DNA of 64,000 nucleotides from Candidatus Bathyarchaeota archaeon (GTDB lineage: Archaea > Thermoproteota > Bathyarchaeia > Bathyarchaeales > Bathycorpusculaceae), in contig PLYI01000095.1 of assembly GCA_003151735.1 (NCBI GenBank), forward strand, positions 47,058 through 111,057. Reading direction: 5' to 3'. Below are positions 31,878 through 40,877 of this stretch, in pieces (positions within the stretch are counted from its first letter, which is position 1; each line of letters opens with the position of its first letter). The position numbers and the translations under genes are program-made. The notes below the pieces were generated by a model. It saw nothing but the letters and a program-made list of their open reading frames with translations, was not told the origin of the DNA and made no database searches.

Positions 31878-32203
31878 TCGTTACCTCCTTCTAAAAGAAC
31901 TAACCCTGCGGCAAGAATTATGCCAAGGTATAAGACCAAGAGAAGCGGGTTTGTGCCTGCTATCGCAAAAGAGGCAAAAGCAAGTAATAATACAGATGAA
32001 TCGAAGACTACGAAGTAAATTAGGTACTTGTATAACGATACGTTAACTTTTAACCCATGGAATGTTGCTTTTTCTCCACAAGCATACGAGGCTTGCGCAT
32101 TTTCGCTTATGGTGGTTTTAGGCGCTGATCTTTTACCTATTGCGTAAATCAAAAAGGTTGACATGAATATTAATACAAACGCAATGAGGACTTCAATAAT
32201 CAC
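31874..32203 (-). CDS. nuoA: Fpo/Nuo-like complex subunit A
   Basis: The 109-residue, three-helix subunit starts at GTG 32203. It has an N-terminal helix and a loop with the conserved Cys (ENAQASYACGEKATFHG), then two helices ending VLLEGGND. It is the first subunit gene of the operon. Its last codons carry the AAGGAGGT that would serve nuoB. Confidence 0.88.
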   Translation of the reverse strand: MIIEVLIAFVLIFMSTFLIYAIGKRSAPKTTISENAQASYACGEKATFHGLKVNVSLYKYLIYFVVFDSSVLLLAFASFAIAGTNPLLLVLYLGIILAAGLVLLEGGND

Positions 32204-32389
32204 GTGAACCTCTCTCCCCGATGCTTTTGTATTTATTCATGATGCATCCCCTCGGTATGTGCTTACTTTTGCGCATACGTTTGGTAACAACCAAGCCACT
32301 ATGATTATATAGTAAGGTTGTGCGATTTAGAAGTTATGCACCTAAACAATTTTCGCTAATTAAGTGTCATAAATGATATTAATGGTTGC

Positions 32390-33712
32390 TCACTGCATCG
32401 TTAAAATGTGCATTAGGTCAGTTTTGGTTACAACGCCTACAAGTTTCTTCGGGTCAGCTCTCTCCACGATAATCAAACGTCCTATTTCATTTTCGCTCAT
32501 TCTTTTAAAGGCATCCAACGCGGTTTCATCAGGATAAGCGATAACGAGTTTGCGCCGGGCTATTTGACCAACTAAAGTTTCGTTCCTCTTGCCTTCCTCA
32601 ACACTCGAAGCTTCTTCTAAAGTTACCCAACCAACAGGCTCATTGTTCTCACTTACCAGTGGATAGCCAAAGTGGTAGTGTCTTGCCACCAAATCTAAGA
32701 ATTGACGCACAGTAGCTTTCTCTTTCACAATCTTAATGTTCTCAGTAGTCATTATGTCCCCAATTTTTATGCCTGCAAAGGCATCTGTTTCTCTAAGCAA
32801 AAGCGCAGGAAGACGCCCAATGGTTTCTTCCATCTCTTTAGCCTTTTTGAGACCTGCCGTTCGTTTTTGCATGGCTGAAAGCATTACCCGTTCAATGACT
32901 AAGGGCTCTTCTTGCATGACCCACGAATTAATACCGCCATTCTCAACTGCCTTATAGAAGAACTCTTCGCCAGCTTTAGATCGAATAATGACTGTTGACC
33001 ACTCCTTCAAAGGATAAGCCCCGCCTACTGATATGTCAGCTAATTCATTAGTGAAATCTGTGCATTTGCGACAACTAGGCAACAGTATTTGATCTGAAAC
33101 CTCCTGAAACGGAACCCTGATTTCGCCTTTATCGGTTTGAATTATTAGTTTCGATGATAAGCGAATTTGCTTTATTTGTGATGGCTCGGTGCCATATTTC
33201 TTTTTGAGGTATTCAAGCAAGGCTCTGAATGACAGCGTACCAAAGCAGAATAGGCCGATTGTTATCTTTAAGTTGCCGCTAATTTTATGCTGCCAAGCCT
33301 CAAGCTTACGTATAGCCAACACGTGGCATGGAATTCCTACGAAGCCAATGTTTGTTTTTTCATAACCGTACACAGCACTTCCATACGCTCTTGCTACTGC
33401 GCACGGAAAGAACTTGCTTCCAATCGCTGAAAGTATATCGTCAGGTACTAGCGCCACCGAGGGCTTAGGTTTAGCTTGACTTTCAGGTTCACCCTGACAG
33501 ACAATAGCGCTATCGAAAATTTTGTTTTCAATGCCAAATTTAAGCAGTGAAGTGACAACGCCTCCTCCATGGCTTAATTCGCGTATCTTAGGGTCAACAG
33601 CTTGAACCAAAGCAATTTTTCGATAATATCCTAAAGCTTCGCTTTTAACTGGTGCATCTGCGACATGCCTCAAGCTTCTGACCAAGTGCTTCTGAATGGG
33701 GACAAATTTCAT
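32390..33712 (-). CDS. FrhB/FpoF-type protein with C-terminal CBS pair
   Basis: The FrhB domain spans about residues 30-300: ELSHGGGVVTSLLKFGIENK, GSKFFPCAVARAYG, FVGIPCHVLAIRKLE, and ILLPSCRKCTDFTNELADIS, the usual FAD/F420-linked Fe-S region. After it come two CBS repeats, IGDIMTTENIKIVKEKATVR with PLVSENNEPVGWVT, and KLVIAYPDETALDAFKRMSE with LVGVVTKTDLMHIL. CBS pairs usually sense adenylates. ATG 33712 is the first plausible start; the longer frame to 33844 is an out-of-frame reading of the ferredoxin gene. One frameshift near 33660-33680 would fuse both. It lies 186 bases before nuoA and may feed electrons to the complex. Confidence 0.75.
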   Translation of the reverse strand: MKFVPIQKHLVRSLRHVADAPVKSEALGYYRKIALVQAVDPKIRELSHGGGVVTSLLKFGIENKIFDSAIVCQGEPESQAKPKPSVALVPDDILSAIGSKFFPCAVARAYGSAVYGYEKTNIGFVGIPCHVLAIRKLEAWQHKISGNLKITIGLFCFGTLSFRALLEYLKKKYGTEPSQIKQIRLSSKLIIQTDKGEIRVPFQEVSDQILLPSCRKCTDFTNELADISVGGAYPLKEWSTVIIRSKAGEEFFYKAVENGGINSWVMQEEPLVIERVMLSAMQKRTAGLKKAKEMEETIGRLPALLLRETDAFAGIKIGDIMTTENIKIVKEKATVRQFLDLVARHYHFGYPLVSENNEPVGWVTLEEASSVEEGKRNETLVGQIARRKLVIAYPDETALDAFKRMSENEIGRLIIVERADPKKLVGVVTKTDLMHILTMQ

Positions 33713-33899
33713 AGCAAAGAGGGCATAAATCCATATATTTCGAGCAATCAACCGTACGCTTAACTTTCTCTTCATCGATATGTAGCGCACCAACTGGACA
33801 TGCGGCTTCACATGCGCCACATTGAGTGCAAAATCCAGGATCAATGATTCGTTCCTTTAAGAGATTATACGCTATAAGTGAATTACTTTTTAGCGTCAT
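33645..33899 (-). CDS. ferredoxin-like domain, probable N-terminus of the FrhB-type protein
   Basis: The 84-residue frame has CTQCGACEAACPVGALHIDE, a 4Fe-4S motif, then CSKYMDLCPLCYEICPHSEA as a second cluster region, the normal N-terminus of FrhB/FpoF proteins. It ends with LEACRRCTS out of frame with the FrhB domain. Removing one base from the GG at about 33667 joins them as KLEHVADAPVKSEALGYYRK. It is either a separate overlapping gene or a frameshifted N-terminus. ATG 33899 follows AGGTA. Confidence 0.7.
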   Translation of the reverse strand: MTLKSNSLIAYNLLKERIIDPGFCTQCGACEAACPVGALHIDEEKVKRTVDCSKYMDLCPLCYEICPHSEALGQKLEACRRCTS

Positions 33900-34337
33900 A
33901 ATTACCTAATTAAATTAAGATAAAGATTCTTAAAAAGATGATTAAAAAAATCCCTAATTGACAAACTGACAATTACACTGATGAAAACCTTTTCGTGTTA
34001 TTCTTCGGATACTGGAAACCACAAAACAATTCTTTTCCTTATAACATGTATGTGAAGCCTTATAACTCACATTTTAGTTAATATTATATGACTTTGAAGC
34101 ATATAACAACAACCTGACTAATGTTCAAACAGGAGCTGAAAAGTTAAAAGGAAATGAGACAGGACAGGCATAATAATTCGTCACATTCTAGAAATTTGTG
34201 CAGGTTCCTGATGGCTATTAACGGTCTCTGAGAAACAGTAACGCCCGTGTTCTACGTAGGTATTATGTAAACTGATTTGCCGACACAGTTAGAAGTAGGC
34301 TTGATTTGGAGGTGGAGTTTTCCAGAAAAATGAATGA
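33900..34337. other. 438-base gene-free stretch upstream of the FrhB gene
   Basis: I see no gene here. It is AT-rich and holds the promoter of the ferredoxin/FrhB/nuo operon on the minus strand, with TATA-like TTATCTTAATTTAA candidates near 33905-33925. Related GAAGC(C)TTATAAC/GAAGCATATAAC sequences lie near 34053 and 34096. Beyond 34300 the recombination scar begins. Confidence 0.35.
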
Positions 34338-34690
34338 CATGGAGGTGAAAAAATCAAAATTGAAGATTACGAAGCGTTTAAAAAATGGCTTCTTTCGACA
34401 GGGGGCCCGCGCCGCTTTGAAACTTCAAAAGAAAAAGACTGGGTTAATTGGCTTAAAGTATGTTGCACGTATACTGGCAAAACGCCTGATGAATTAGCGA
34501 ATTGTGCAAGTGTGGAGAGGGAAAGGGAAATTGTGGCAATACCATTAAGAGAAAAAGGATTAAGAATGCTTGTCATTTCACAAAAACTAGGTGTGCTTAA
34601 CAATTTTTGGGTTCACAACGGACGAGAAGTCATGGGGACATATAGAGGGTGGTTACATACACAGGTTTCATATCCGAACAAAGAAGACAC
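34338..34690 (+). pseudogene. remnant of an integrase N-terminal domain
   Basis: One open frame reads IEDYEAFKKWLLSTGGPRRF, then KVCCTYTGKTPDELANCAS and LREKGLRMLVISQKLGVLNN. This resembles the SAM-like core-binding domain of archaeal tyrosine recombinases. No catalytic domain follows. A strong GGAGGTGA (34341-34348) precedes it, but there is no ATG, GTG or TTG start in frame. The frame runs on into the proA remnant. It is a relic of an earlier element. Confidence 0.45.
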
Positions 34691-34694
34691 TTTC

Positions 34695-34957
34695 GAAAAA
34701 ATTTCCGCTTTAGCTGATCCAATCGACATAACTATTAGTAGTTTTACTACCGACCAACGGTTTGTAGCCAAGCCGGCGTGCCGTTAGGCTATTAGAATCC
34801 TTCAACAAAGTTTACCAGTTGTAACCAGTTGGGTTAGACACAGAAATTGGCATCAGCATTTAGAAGCTTCATGCAAAAGGACCACCAATAATTGCCAAGC
34901 ATTTAATTATCATTTAACACAACGTAATACGGTGTTTTAGGTAAGGGGAAATCAGAG
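34695..34957 (+). pseudogene. proA: internally deleted proA pseudogene
   Basis: EKISALADPIDITISS aligns with REVSALADPIGAIIST of the intact ProA. After a one-base shift GVPLG matches RVPLG. Directly after it, NPSTKFTSCNQLGLDTEIGI aligns with NASTRFTDGNQFGLGAEIGI, then KLHAKGPP with KLHARGPM. About 250 codons between PLG and YWNAS are missing, and stops interrupt the frame. The nucleotide match is strong around 34842-34882. It is a degraded copy of proA or of a related gene. Confidence 0.75.
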
Positions 34958-35032
34958 AACAGGGGTTTTCTATAGGAAGAAAATAAAGAAAGAAAATAGG
35001 ATAGGGATGGCTGATTTAGGGGTGTTAAGCTT

Positions 35033-35368
35033 TTATAATTTAAGCCAGAGCAAAATACCCATAATTAAGCCGTAAATTGCCAACGCTTCAGCCAATGCGA
35101 CAACCAGGAAACTTTTGAAGAAAGTGTCCGGTTTCTCTGCTAATGCACTGATTGCAGCGCTGCCAGCCGAAGAAATTGCAAGTCCAGCACCTAACGCAGC
35201 TAAACCAATAGCTAGTCCAGCGGCCATTGCTATGCCTAGTCTATCGTACGCTCCAGTAACTGTGGTTGTGGCTGTTTGAAGTGTTGTAACTGAGTAGGCG
35301 GTTGCTATACCGATAAATGGCAGAAATGCCAACGGAAGTAGAAAGACCAATAGTATCCTTCGATTCAT
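35033..35368 (-). CDS. atpK: A-type ATP synthase subunit K (rotor c subunit)
   Basis: The 111-residue precursor has a hydrophobic leader (ILLVFLLPLAFLPFIGIATA) and then one c-type hairpin: GLAIGLAALGAGLAISSAGS and SFLVVALAEALAIYGLIMGI with the ion-carrying Glu. The residue after the Glu is Ala and helix 1 lacks the usual Gln, so sodium ligands are missing and proton use is likely. It lies at the 3' end of the atp cluster rather than next to atpI, as is usual. Confidence 0.88.
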   Translation of the reverse strand: MNRRILLVFLLPLAFLPFIGIATAYSVTTLQTATTTVTGAYDRLGIAMAAGLAIGLAALGAGLAISSAGSAAISALAEKPDTFFKSFLVVALAEALAIYGLIMGILLWLKL

Positions 35369-35405
35369 GTCTATTTAGCTCCAATAAAACACAGACTACA
35401 CAGCT

Positions 35406-35603
35406 CTAGGTATTAACCTTTTTTGTTACTGTTTTTGTTTTCTCCTGATTTAGGGATAACTCAACAGCTTCGCCTATTTTGCTCGCTTCCTCTCTTATCG
35501 CGTTGGCTTTTTCTCTAATTTTTTGGATTTCTTCTTTTGCCATACTCTCAATGTTTAGAGTGAAAGTTTCGTAATCTTTTTCTAACTTTTCTTTGTTTGA
35601 CAT
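35406..35603 (-). CDS. small coiled-coil hypothetical protein
   Basis: The 65-residue product is almost all helix and highly charged (KEEIQKIREKANAIREEASK). It resembles peripheral-stalk proteins such as AtpH but has no firm match. It lies between the stress protein gene and atpK on the same strand. A role tied to the ATP synthase is an inference from position. Confidence 0.5.
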   Translation of the reverse strand: MSNKEKLEKDYETFTLNIESMAKEEIQKIREKANAIREEASKIGEAVELSLNQEKTKTVTKKVNT

Positions 35604-35619
35604 AGATTAATCACAACCG

Positions 35620-36066
35620 TTATTTTACTACCAGAACCGGACAAGGAGAGTATTCAATTACTCGTTCAGTAACACTTCCAATCAGAATTTTATTTGCTCC
35701 CCCTCGCCCACTGGTACCCATCACAATTAAATCAATGTTTAAATCCTTGGCTAAATGTACAATTTGTTCAAACGGTCTACCTTTAGTAAGTAAAGAACCG
35801 CCTTTGATGCCTTCCTTCTCCACTAAGTCGAGAATGTGTTTGATGTATCGTTGACCATCTTGTTTTAGCTCTTGTTCAACATTCTCGCGTTGAGGTCCTT
35901 TAGGAAATAGGTCAATAACAACCTCGTCGATAACGTTTACCACCATAATTTCGGCACCGAGCATTTTGGCAACGCTTATTCCACACTCTGCCGCACACGC
36001 GCTGTGAACTGATCCATCGGTCGGAATTAAAATTTTTTGAATTTCTTTAAAATTACAAATACTCAA
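35620..36066 (-). CDS. universal stress protein, UspA family
   Basis: The 148-residue protein reads KILIPTDGSVHSACAAECGI, then DLIVMGTSGRGGANKILIGS and VTERVIEYSPCPVLVVK. The G-x2-G-x9-G-S/T motif of ATP-binding UspA proteins is complete. It begins 1 base after atpD and probably shares the transcript, an unusual guest in an ATP synthase operon. Confidence 0.9.
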   Translation of the reverse strand: MSICNFKEIQKILIPTDGSVHSACAAECGISVAKMLGAEIMVVNVIDEVVIDLFPKGPQRENVEQELKQDGQRYIKHILDLVEKEGIKGGSLLTKGRPFEQIVHLAKDLNIDLIVMGTSGRGGANKILIGSVTERVIEYSPCPVLVVK

Positions 36067-36067
36067 A

Positions 36068-36697
36068 TTATTCTCGCTCCCTAATCATACGCTTAATCCG
36101 TTTTGTTCTAACAAATTCTTCTCTATCTTTTTCTTCCAAAACGAGTGCAATTTTCTTGGTTTCATTGCGATACATTGGGATGAGGACGTGATTTAACGCG
36201 TTGACTCTACGCTGGGTTCGTCCTACGTCGTTGGCGATCTGAAATGTAGTACCTTCAGCTTTAGCTAATTCGGCAAGTAACTTCAGCAAACTATAGAATT
36301 GCTTAAACGCTTTATCCAGTTCTGCGTTGGTGTTTGCGAAACCGTAATCAGGCTTCGGATCAGTTGCGCTTTGGAATTCTACATTAGGAACTGTAACGCC
36401 CATGATGCTTCTGAAATCCACGAGGAAATTTGCTTCAAAAGATGACCCTAAGGCTACGTTGGCAACTGTCTCCGAACCTTTAGCCATATTTGCTTCCTTC
36501 AAGCTTTGGTAGGCTATTGTAAGAGCCCGCAATAATGCCTCGCGGGCTTTCTCAGCGTCGTAAATGCTTGTTCTTAGTTCGCGGAGCAAAATGTCACGTT
36601 TGCGTTCAAGCACATCACGCCCAGACTCTGCTAGACTTAAGGTCTTTTTTGTTCGAATCAAATTGATTCTTGTGGGACTAATGTTTTCAAGAGACAT
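36068..36697 (-). CDS. atpD: A-type ATP synthase subunit D (central stalk)
   Basis: The 209-residue protein has the long N- and C-terminal helices of the stalk: SPTRINLIRTKKTLSLAESG, RDVLERKRDILLRELR and, near the end, RTQRRVNALNHVLIPMYRNE. It transmits rotation from the A3B3 head to the membrane rotor. It follows atpB by 5 bases. Confidence 0.93.
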   Translation of the reverse strand: MSLENISPTRINLIRTKKTLSLAESGRDVLERKRDILLRELRTSIYDAEKAREALLRALTIAYQSLKEANMAKGSETVANVALGSSFEANFLVDFRSIMGVTVPNVEFQSATDPKPDYGFANTNAELDKAFKQFYSLLKLLAELAKAEGTTFQIANDVGRTQRRVNALNHVLIPMYRNETKKIALVLEEKDREEFVRTKRIKRMIRERE

Positions 36698-36702
36698 TCG
36701 AT

Positions 36703-38100
36703 TTATTTTACCTCCTTAAGGATTTTGGGGTAATACTTCTTGATGAACTCAGGACGTACGCTTGTTAATTCTCCCTCTGGCAAAGTTGATAGTGTATCCC
36801 AAGCGATTGAAAGTGTCTGCTCTATTGATCTGTTTTCGTTTCTTCCTTGGCTGATAAATGTTCGTTCGAAACGTTCACCAAAACGCAAGTATTCTTTGTC
36901 TTTGTTTCCTAACCCTTCTTCGCCAATAATTGTAGCCAGAGACTTTACACTGTTGTACTGTGCATATGCGGAATACAATTGGCTTGCAACGTTAGCGTGG
37001 TCTTCTCTTGTGCTGTCTTTACCGATGCCGTCTTTCATTAGTCTGGAAAGGCTTGTAGAAATATAGATTGGCGGGTAAATGCCCTGCTTTTCTAAGTTGC
37101 GTGACAGGACAATTTGCCCTTCGGTAATGTAGCCTGTTAGATCAGGAATAGGATGGGTAATGTCGTCGTTTGGCATGGTCAGAATAGGCATCTGTGTGAT
37201 TGAGCCTTTTTTGCCTACTATTCTGCCTGCTCGTTCGTATATGCTTGCCAGGTCGCTGTACATGTAACCTGGGTAACCTTTTCTGCTGGGTACTTCCTCC
37301 ATTGAAGCGCTTACTTCGCGGAGGGCTTCGCAGTAGTTGGTCATGTCTGTTAATATTACGAGGACATGTGAATCTTGGTCAAATGCTAAATACTCAGCTA
37401 ATGTTAATCCAGCTCTGGGCGTGATAATTCGTTCGACTGGTGGATCATCTGCTAAGTTGAGGAACATGGCAACGTTTTTTATTGCGCCGGTTTCTTCGAA
37501 GCTTTTTTGGAAGAAAGAAGCGTCATCATGCGACAGTCCCATTGCTATAAAAACGATGAAGAATTCTTCTCGCCCACTTCGAATCTGTGATTGTCTTACG
37601 ATCTGAGCAGCAAGGTCATTATGAGCTAAACCTGGTCCGCTGAATATTGGAAGTTTCTGTCCTCTGACAAGACTGGTCAAGCCGTCAATTGCCGATATGC
37701 CTGTTTGGATGAAGTCTCTTGGATATTCTCTAGCGGTGGGATTTAACGGGAAACCGTTAACGTCTCGTTTGTCTTCTTTGAAAAACCTCGGGTGACCATC
37801 AATAGGTTCTCCGTAACTGTTCATTATACGGCCAAGCATTTCTGTTGAAACCGGCACTTCAAGGGGTCTTCCGAGAAATCGAGTACGCGTTTCCGAAGGT
37901 GACAAACCTGATGTACCTTCGAACACTTGGACTGTTACGGCTTTCTGATTAACCTCAATAACTTTGCCAAGGCGTATCTCGCCAGTTTGAGTTTTTACCG
38001 CAACGAGTTCATCGTAGCCTACTTGTTGTACGTTTTCAACTATGATAATTGGGCCAGAAATCGAAGCTACGCCTTTGTATTCTAATCCGGTACCTGCCAT
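36703..38100 (-). CDS. atpB: A-type ATP synthase subunit B
   Basis: The 465-residue non-catalytic head subunit. It has [20 protein letters not shown] instead of a full Walker A, as expected, and [40 protein letters not shown] and [20 protein letters not shown]. No intein or truncation. It lies 6 bases after atpA. Confidence 0.96.
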   Translation of the reverse strand: MAGTGLEYKGVASISGPIIIVENVQQVGYDELVAVKTQTGEIRLGKVIEVNQKAVTVQVFEGTSGLSPSETRTRFLGRPLEVPVSTEMLGRIMNSYGEPIDGHPRFFKEDKRDVNGFPLNPTAREYPRDFIQTGISAIDGLTSLVRGQKLPIFSGPGLAHNDLAAQIVRQSQIRSGREEFFIVFIAMGLSHDDASFFQKSFEETGAIKNVAMFLNLADDPPVERIITPRAGLTLAEYLAFDQDSHVLVILTDMTNYCEALREVSASMEEVPSRKGYPGYMYSDLASIYERAGRIVGKKGSITQMPILTMPNDDITHPIPDLTGYITEGQIVLSRNLEKQGIYPPIYISTSLSRLMKDGIGKDSTREDHANVASQLYSAYAQYNSVKSLATIIGEEGLGNKDKEYLRFGERFERTFISQGRNENRSIEQTLSIAWDTLSTLPEGELTSVRPEFIKKYYPKILKEVK

Positions 38101-38106
38101 AATTTA

Positions 38107-39876
38107 TTACCTCAAACTTGCCTCTAACTCTTCGAAGTGTTGTTGCATCCGTTTATCTAAATCGTCTATGAGATTAATTTTATCGTTAGGTATTAGGATT
38201 TTCATACGCATTATTTCCTCTATGATTGGCAATTGTGTAACCTTGGAGATTGGCGCGCCTTTACTTACAACTCTGTCAGCATACCTGTGGAAATCGACGA
38301 TTATCTTTAGCATCTTGAATTGTTTTTGTGGGGAACTATAGGTATCTATCGGGTCTAAAGCGTTCTGTTGTAGGAGAGCGATTCGGATTATTCGTGCTGT
38401 CTCCAAAATTAAGCGTTGTTTATCAGGCAGAGCTTCTGGGCCCACCAGTTTAACGATGTTTTTTAAATCGTCTTCAGCCTGCAAAATACGCATTGCTTCT
38501 TCTCGGTAGCTGTTCCAGTCTTTGTCAACGTTTTTGTGCCACCAACCAGCAAGTTCGCTGATGTAGCCGCTGTAACTTTGCATCCAGTTAACCGCTGGAT
38601 AGTGTCTGGCATCTGCTAATTCAGGGTCCAATGACCAGAAAACACGTGTGAAACGTTTAGTATGTTGTGTGACTGGTTCAGAAAAGTCTCCGCCTGGAGG
38701 AGAAACTGCTCCAATCGCGCAGATTGAACCCAACCGTTTTTCCGAGCCTAAAGTTTCCACGACGCCTGTGCGTTCATAAAATTCTGCTAATCTTGATGGT
38801 AAGTAGCTTGGGAAACCTTCTTCAGCAGGCATTTCTTCAAGTCTTCCTGAAACTTCTCTAAGGGCTTCTGCCCATCTGCTTGTCGAGTCTGCCATAACAG
38901 CCACGGTGTAGCCCATGTCTCGGAAGTACTCAGCAATAGTAATGCCAGTGTAAATGCTGGCTTCACGTGCAGAGACAGGCATGTTACTTGTGTTAGCAAC
39001 GAGCAAGGTTCTCTCCATAAGCGGATGCCCAGTAGTGGGGTCAATTAACTCTGGAAAACTTGTAAGAACATCAACCATTTCGTTTCCGCGTTCTCCGCAG
39101 CCTACATAGATTATTATGTTCGCGTCTGACCATTTGGCTAGTTGCTGCTGGGTAACAGTTTTTCCAGTGCCGAATCCGCCTGGAATAGCAGCACTACCAC
39201 CCTTTGCAATTGGGAAGAAAGTGTCAATTACGCGTTGCCCAGTGATTAAAGGAACTGATGGAAGAAGTCGACGACTATGTGGTCTTGGTTCTCTTACTGG
39301 CCATTTCTGCAGCATTGGCAACTCAATTTTTTTGCCATTTGATTCTAAGGTGGCGATTACTTCAATAATTGTGTAGTCGCCTTTTGGTGCAATATCTACA
39401 AGTTTGCCTTGCAAGGTTGGTGGAACCATTATGCGGTGTTCAACCAAATCGGTTTCTGCTACCGTGCCAAGGATATCGCCGCCTGAAAGCATGGTTCCTA
39501 CTTTGGCTGTGGGTACAAATGTCCATTTTTTCTTTCTTGAAAGAGGTGTTACTCCACTGTTACCTGTGATAAAGGGACCTGTAAGTTCTCTTAGCACTTC
39601 CAAGGGTCTTTGTATGCCATCGAAAACGGTTCCAACTAATCCTGGAGCCAACTCTACAGAGAGCGGGCTTCCAGTGCCCAAAACCGGCTCGTTAAGTTTG
39701 AGTCCGGTTGTGTTTTGGTAAACTTGGATTGTGGCATGTTCGCCTTCTAAACGAATAATTTCTCCAATTAAGCCTTCTTTGCCTACTTCAACCATTTCAT
39801 GCATAACTGCTTGTGCCATGTCTTTTGCTTCGACTACTGGTCCTGCAACTCGAATTACGCTACCTTTAGCGAGCAT
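38107..39876 (-). CDS. atpA: A-type ATP synthase catalytic subunit A
   Basis: The 589-residue subunit has Walker A in GGFGTGKTVTQQQLAKWSDA, the GCGERGNEMVDVL arginine/glutamate region, MADSTSRWAEALREVSGRLE, and the PSYLPSRLAEFYERTG segment. It also keeps the archaeal non-homologous insert after the beta barrel. No intein. It hydrolyses or makes ATP at the A/B interface. Confidence 0.97.
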   Translation of the reverse strand: MLAKGSVIRVAGPVVEAKDMAQAVMHEMVEVGKEGLIGEIIRLEGEHATIQVYQNTTGLKLNEPVLGTGSPLSVELAPGLVGTVFDGIQRPLEVLRELTGPFITGNSGVTPLSRKKKWTFVPTAKVGTMLSGGDILGTVAETDLVEHRIMVPPTLQGKLVDIAPKGDYTIIEVIATLESNGKKIELPMLQKWPVREPRPHSRRLLPSVPLITGQRVIDTFFPIAKGGSAAIPGGFGTGKTVTQQQLAKWSDANIIIYVGCGERGNEMVDVLTSFPELIDPTTGHPLMERTLLVANTSNMPVSAREASIYTGITIAEYFRDMGYTVAVMADSTSRWAEALREVSGRLEEMPAEEGFPSYLPSRLAEFYERTGVVETLGSEKRLGSICAIGAVSPPGGDFSEPVTQHTKRFTRVFWSLDPELADARHYPAVNWMQSYSGYISELAGWWHKNVDKDWNSYREEAMRILQAEDDLKNIVKLVGPEALPDKQRLILETARIIRIALLQQNALDPIDTYSSPQKQFKMLKIIVDFHRYADRVVSKGAPISKVTQLPIIEEIMRMKILIPNDKINLIDDLDKRMQQHFEELEASLR

Positions 39877-39878
39877 TT

Positions 39879-40499
39879 TTATGCCTCTTCCTCAAACAGT
39901 ATTTTTGCCACTTTAACACGTAAAGTGGGTTTAAGTTCTTTTAGTAGATTATCGATGGTGCTGTCGAAGGTGATTTTTCCGTCTAAAGTTTGAATTTTGC
40001 ATCCCCCAATGAAATCTTCATTTTGTTCAGATAATTTTAATTCTAAATGTAGTTTTTTAGCTAAACGGTCTAACATATCTTGTGTTAACCAGTCTTTATC
40101 CTGAGCATTTACTTGTACAACGAGATTTTTTTGGTCAAGACCTTTAGCAACTTCTTTAATGAGATTTAGAAGATAAGTATGATATTCCTCGGTTGCTACA
40201 AAATCTTTAAGTTTGATTAGGGCTTTGTCGAAAGCAATTTCAACTAAGCCTTCTTTTGTTTGAAGCAGGCGATTCCTCATTTTCACTTCAGTTACAGAAG
40301 CGATTTTTCGCTTTTCGCTTTCCGCCCTAGTTTTTGCTTGATCTATCAAAGTCTGGTAGTTTTGTATTGCCTGTTCTTTTTCTGTTTTTAAGATTTCCTT
40401 AGATTGTTTTTCAGCAGATAAAATTATGGCTTCTGCTTCTTTCTGTACATCATCTAAAACTTCGTTTGCAATCGCGGAAAGACCATCTTTAACACCCAT
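39879..40499 (-). CDS. atpE: A-type ATP synthase subunit E (peripheral stalk)
   Basis: The 206-residue protein has a long helical N-terminus (VLDDVQKEAEAIILSAEKQS and on) and a globular C-terminal domain (GGCKIQTLDGKITFDSTIDN, LRVKVAKILFEEE). It pairs with subunit H to hold the head. It lies 2 bases before atpA. Confidence 0.9.
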   Translation of the reverse strand: MGVKDGLSAIANEVLDDVQKEAEAIILSAEKQSKEILKTEKEQAIQNYQTLIDQAKTRAESEKRKIASVTEVKMRNRLLQTKEGLVEIAFDKALIKLKDFVATEEYHTYLLNLIKEVAKGLDQKNLVVQVNAQDKDWLTQDMLDRLAKKLHLELKLSEQNEDFIGGCKIQTLDGKITFDSTIDNLLKELKPTLRVKVAKILFEEEA

Positions 40500-40512
40500 T
40501 TTTTTCCACCCT

Positions 40513-40821
40513 TTATATTCTAACGCCCAAAGTTTTGCTGATTAGATCAGACATGCGCACTTGACTAGTTTTACCCTTGCTTCCAGGCAATTCTACAATT
40601 AAAGTGTTTTTGCGGTCGATACGAGTTTTTCCTATTGCCTCTTGCATTTCTGGTAGAGTGGAAAATTCTTCACTTACAATTATTATTGCGAGATCATTGC
40701 GGACAAGCGCTTTGTTTAGAGCTTCACACGCTTCATCCACAGAGTTTACTTCGGCGCCTTCAATGCCGACTGTTCTGAAACCGGTAATCATGTCGCTATC
40801 GCCAATAACGTAACCAAACAT
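40513..40821 (-). CDS. atpF: A-type ATP synthase subunit F
   Basis: The 102-residue Rossmann-like subunit reads MFGYVIGDSDMITGFRTVGI, then DLAIIIVSEEFSTLPEMQEA and LIVELPGSKGK. It binds the D subunit in the stalk. Only 56 bases separate its start from atpI on the other strand, so the two share a divergent promoter region. Confidence 0.9.
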   Translation of the reverse strand: MFGYVIGDSDMITGFRTVGIEGAEVNSVDEACEALNKALVRNDLAIIIVSEEFSTLPEMQEAIGKTRIDRKNTLIVELPGSKGKTSQVRMSDLISKTLGVRI

Positions 40822-40877
40822 GCTTTCGCCAAATAAAGCTTTAATTCCTAGTTAATCAACATTTTGTTAGAACCCAC

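Noticed and set aside
33713..33844. The N-terminal extension of the FrhB-type frame
   Set aside because: It is the out-of-frame reading of the ferredoxin motif region and is not conserved.
34150..34300. A CTGATGG...CTGA pattern like a C/D box RNA
   Set aside because: The C box is imperfect, there is no second box pair and the spacing is irregular.
34306..34497. A 63-residue Lys-rich plus-strand frame
   Set aside because: The alternative frame over the same bases shows integrase-like sequence; this one is a shadow.
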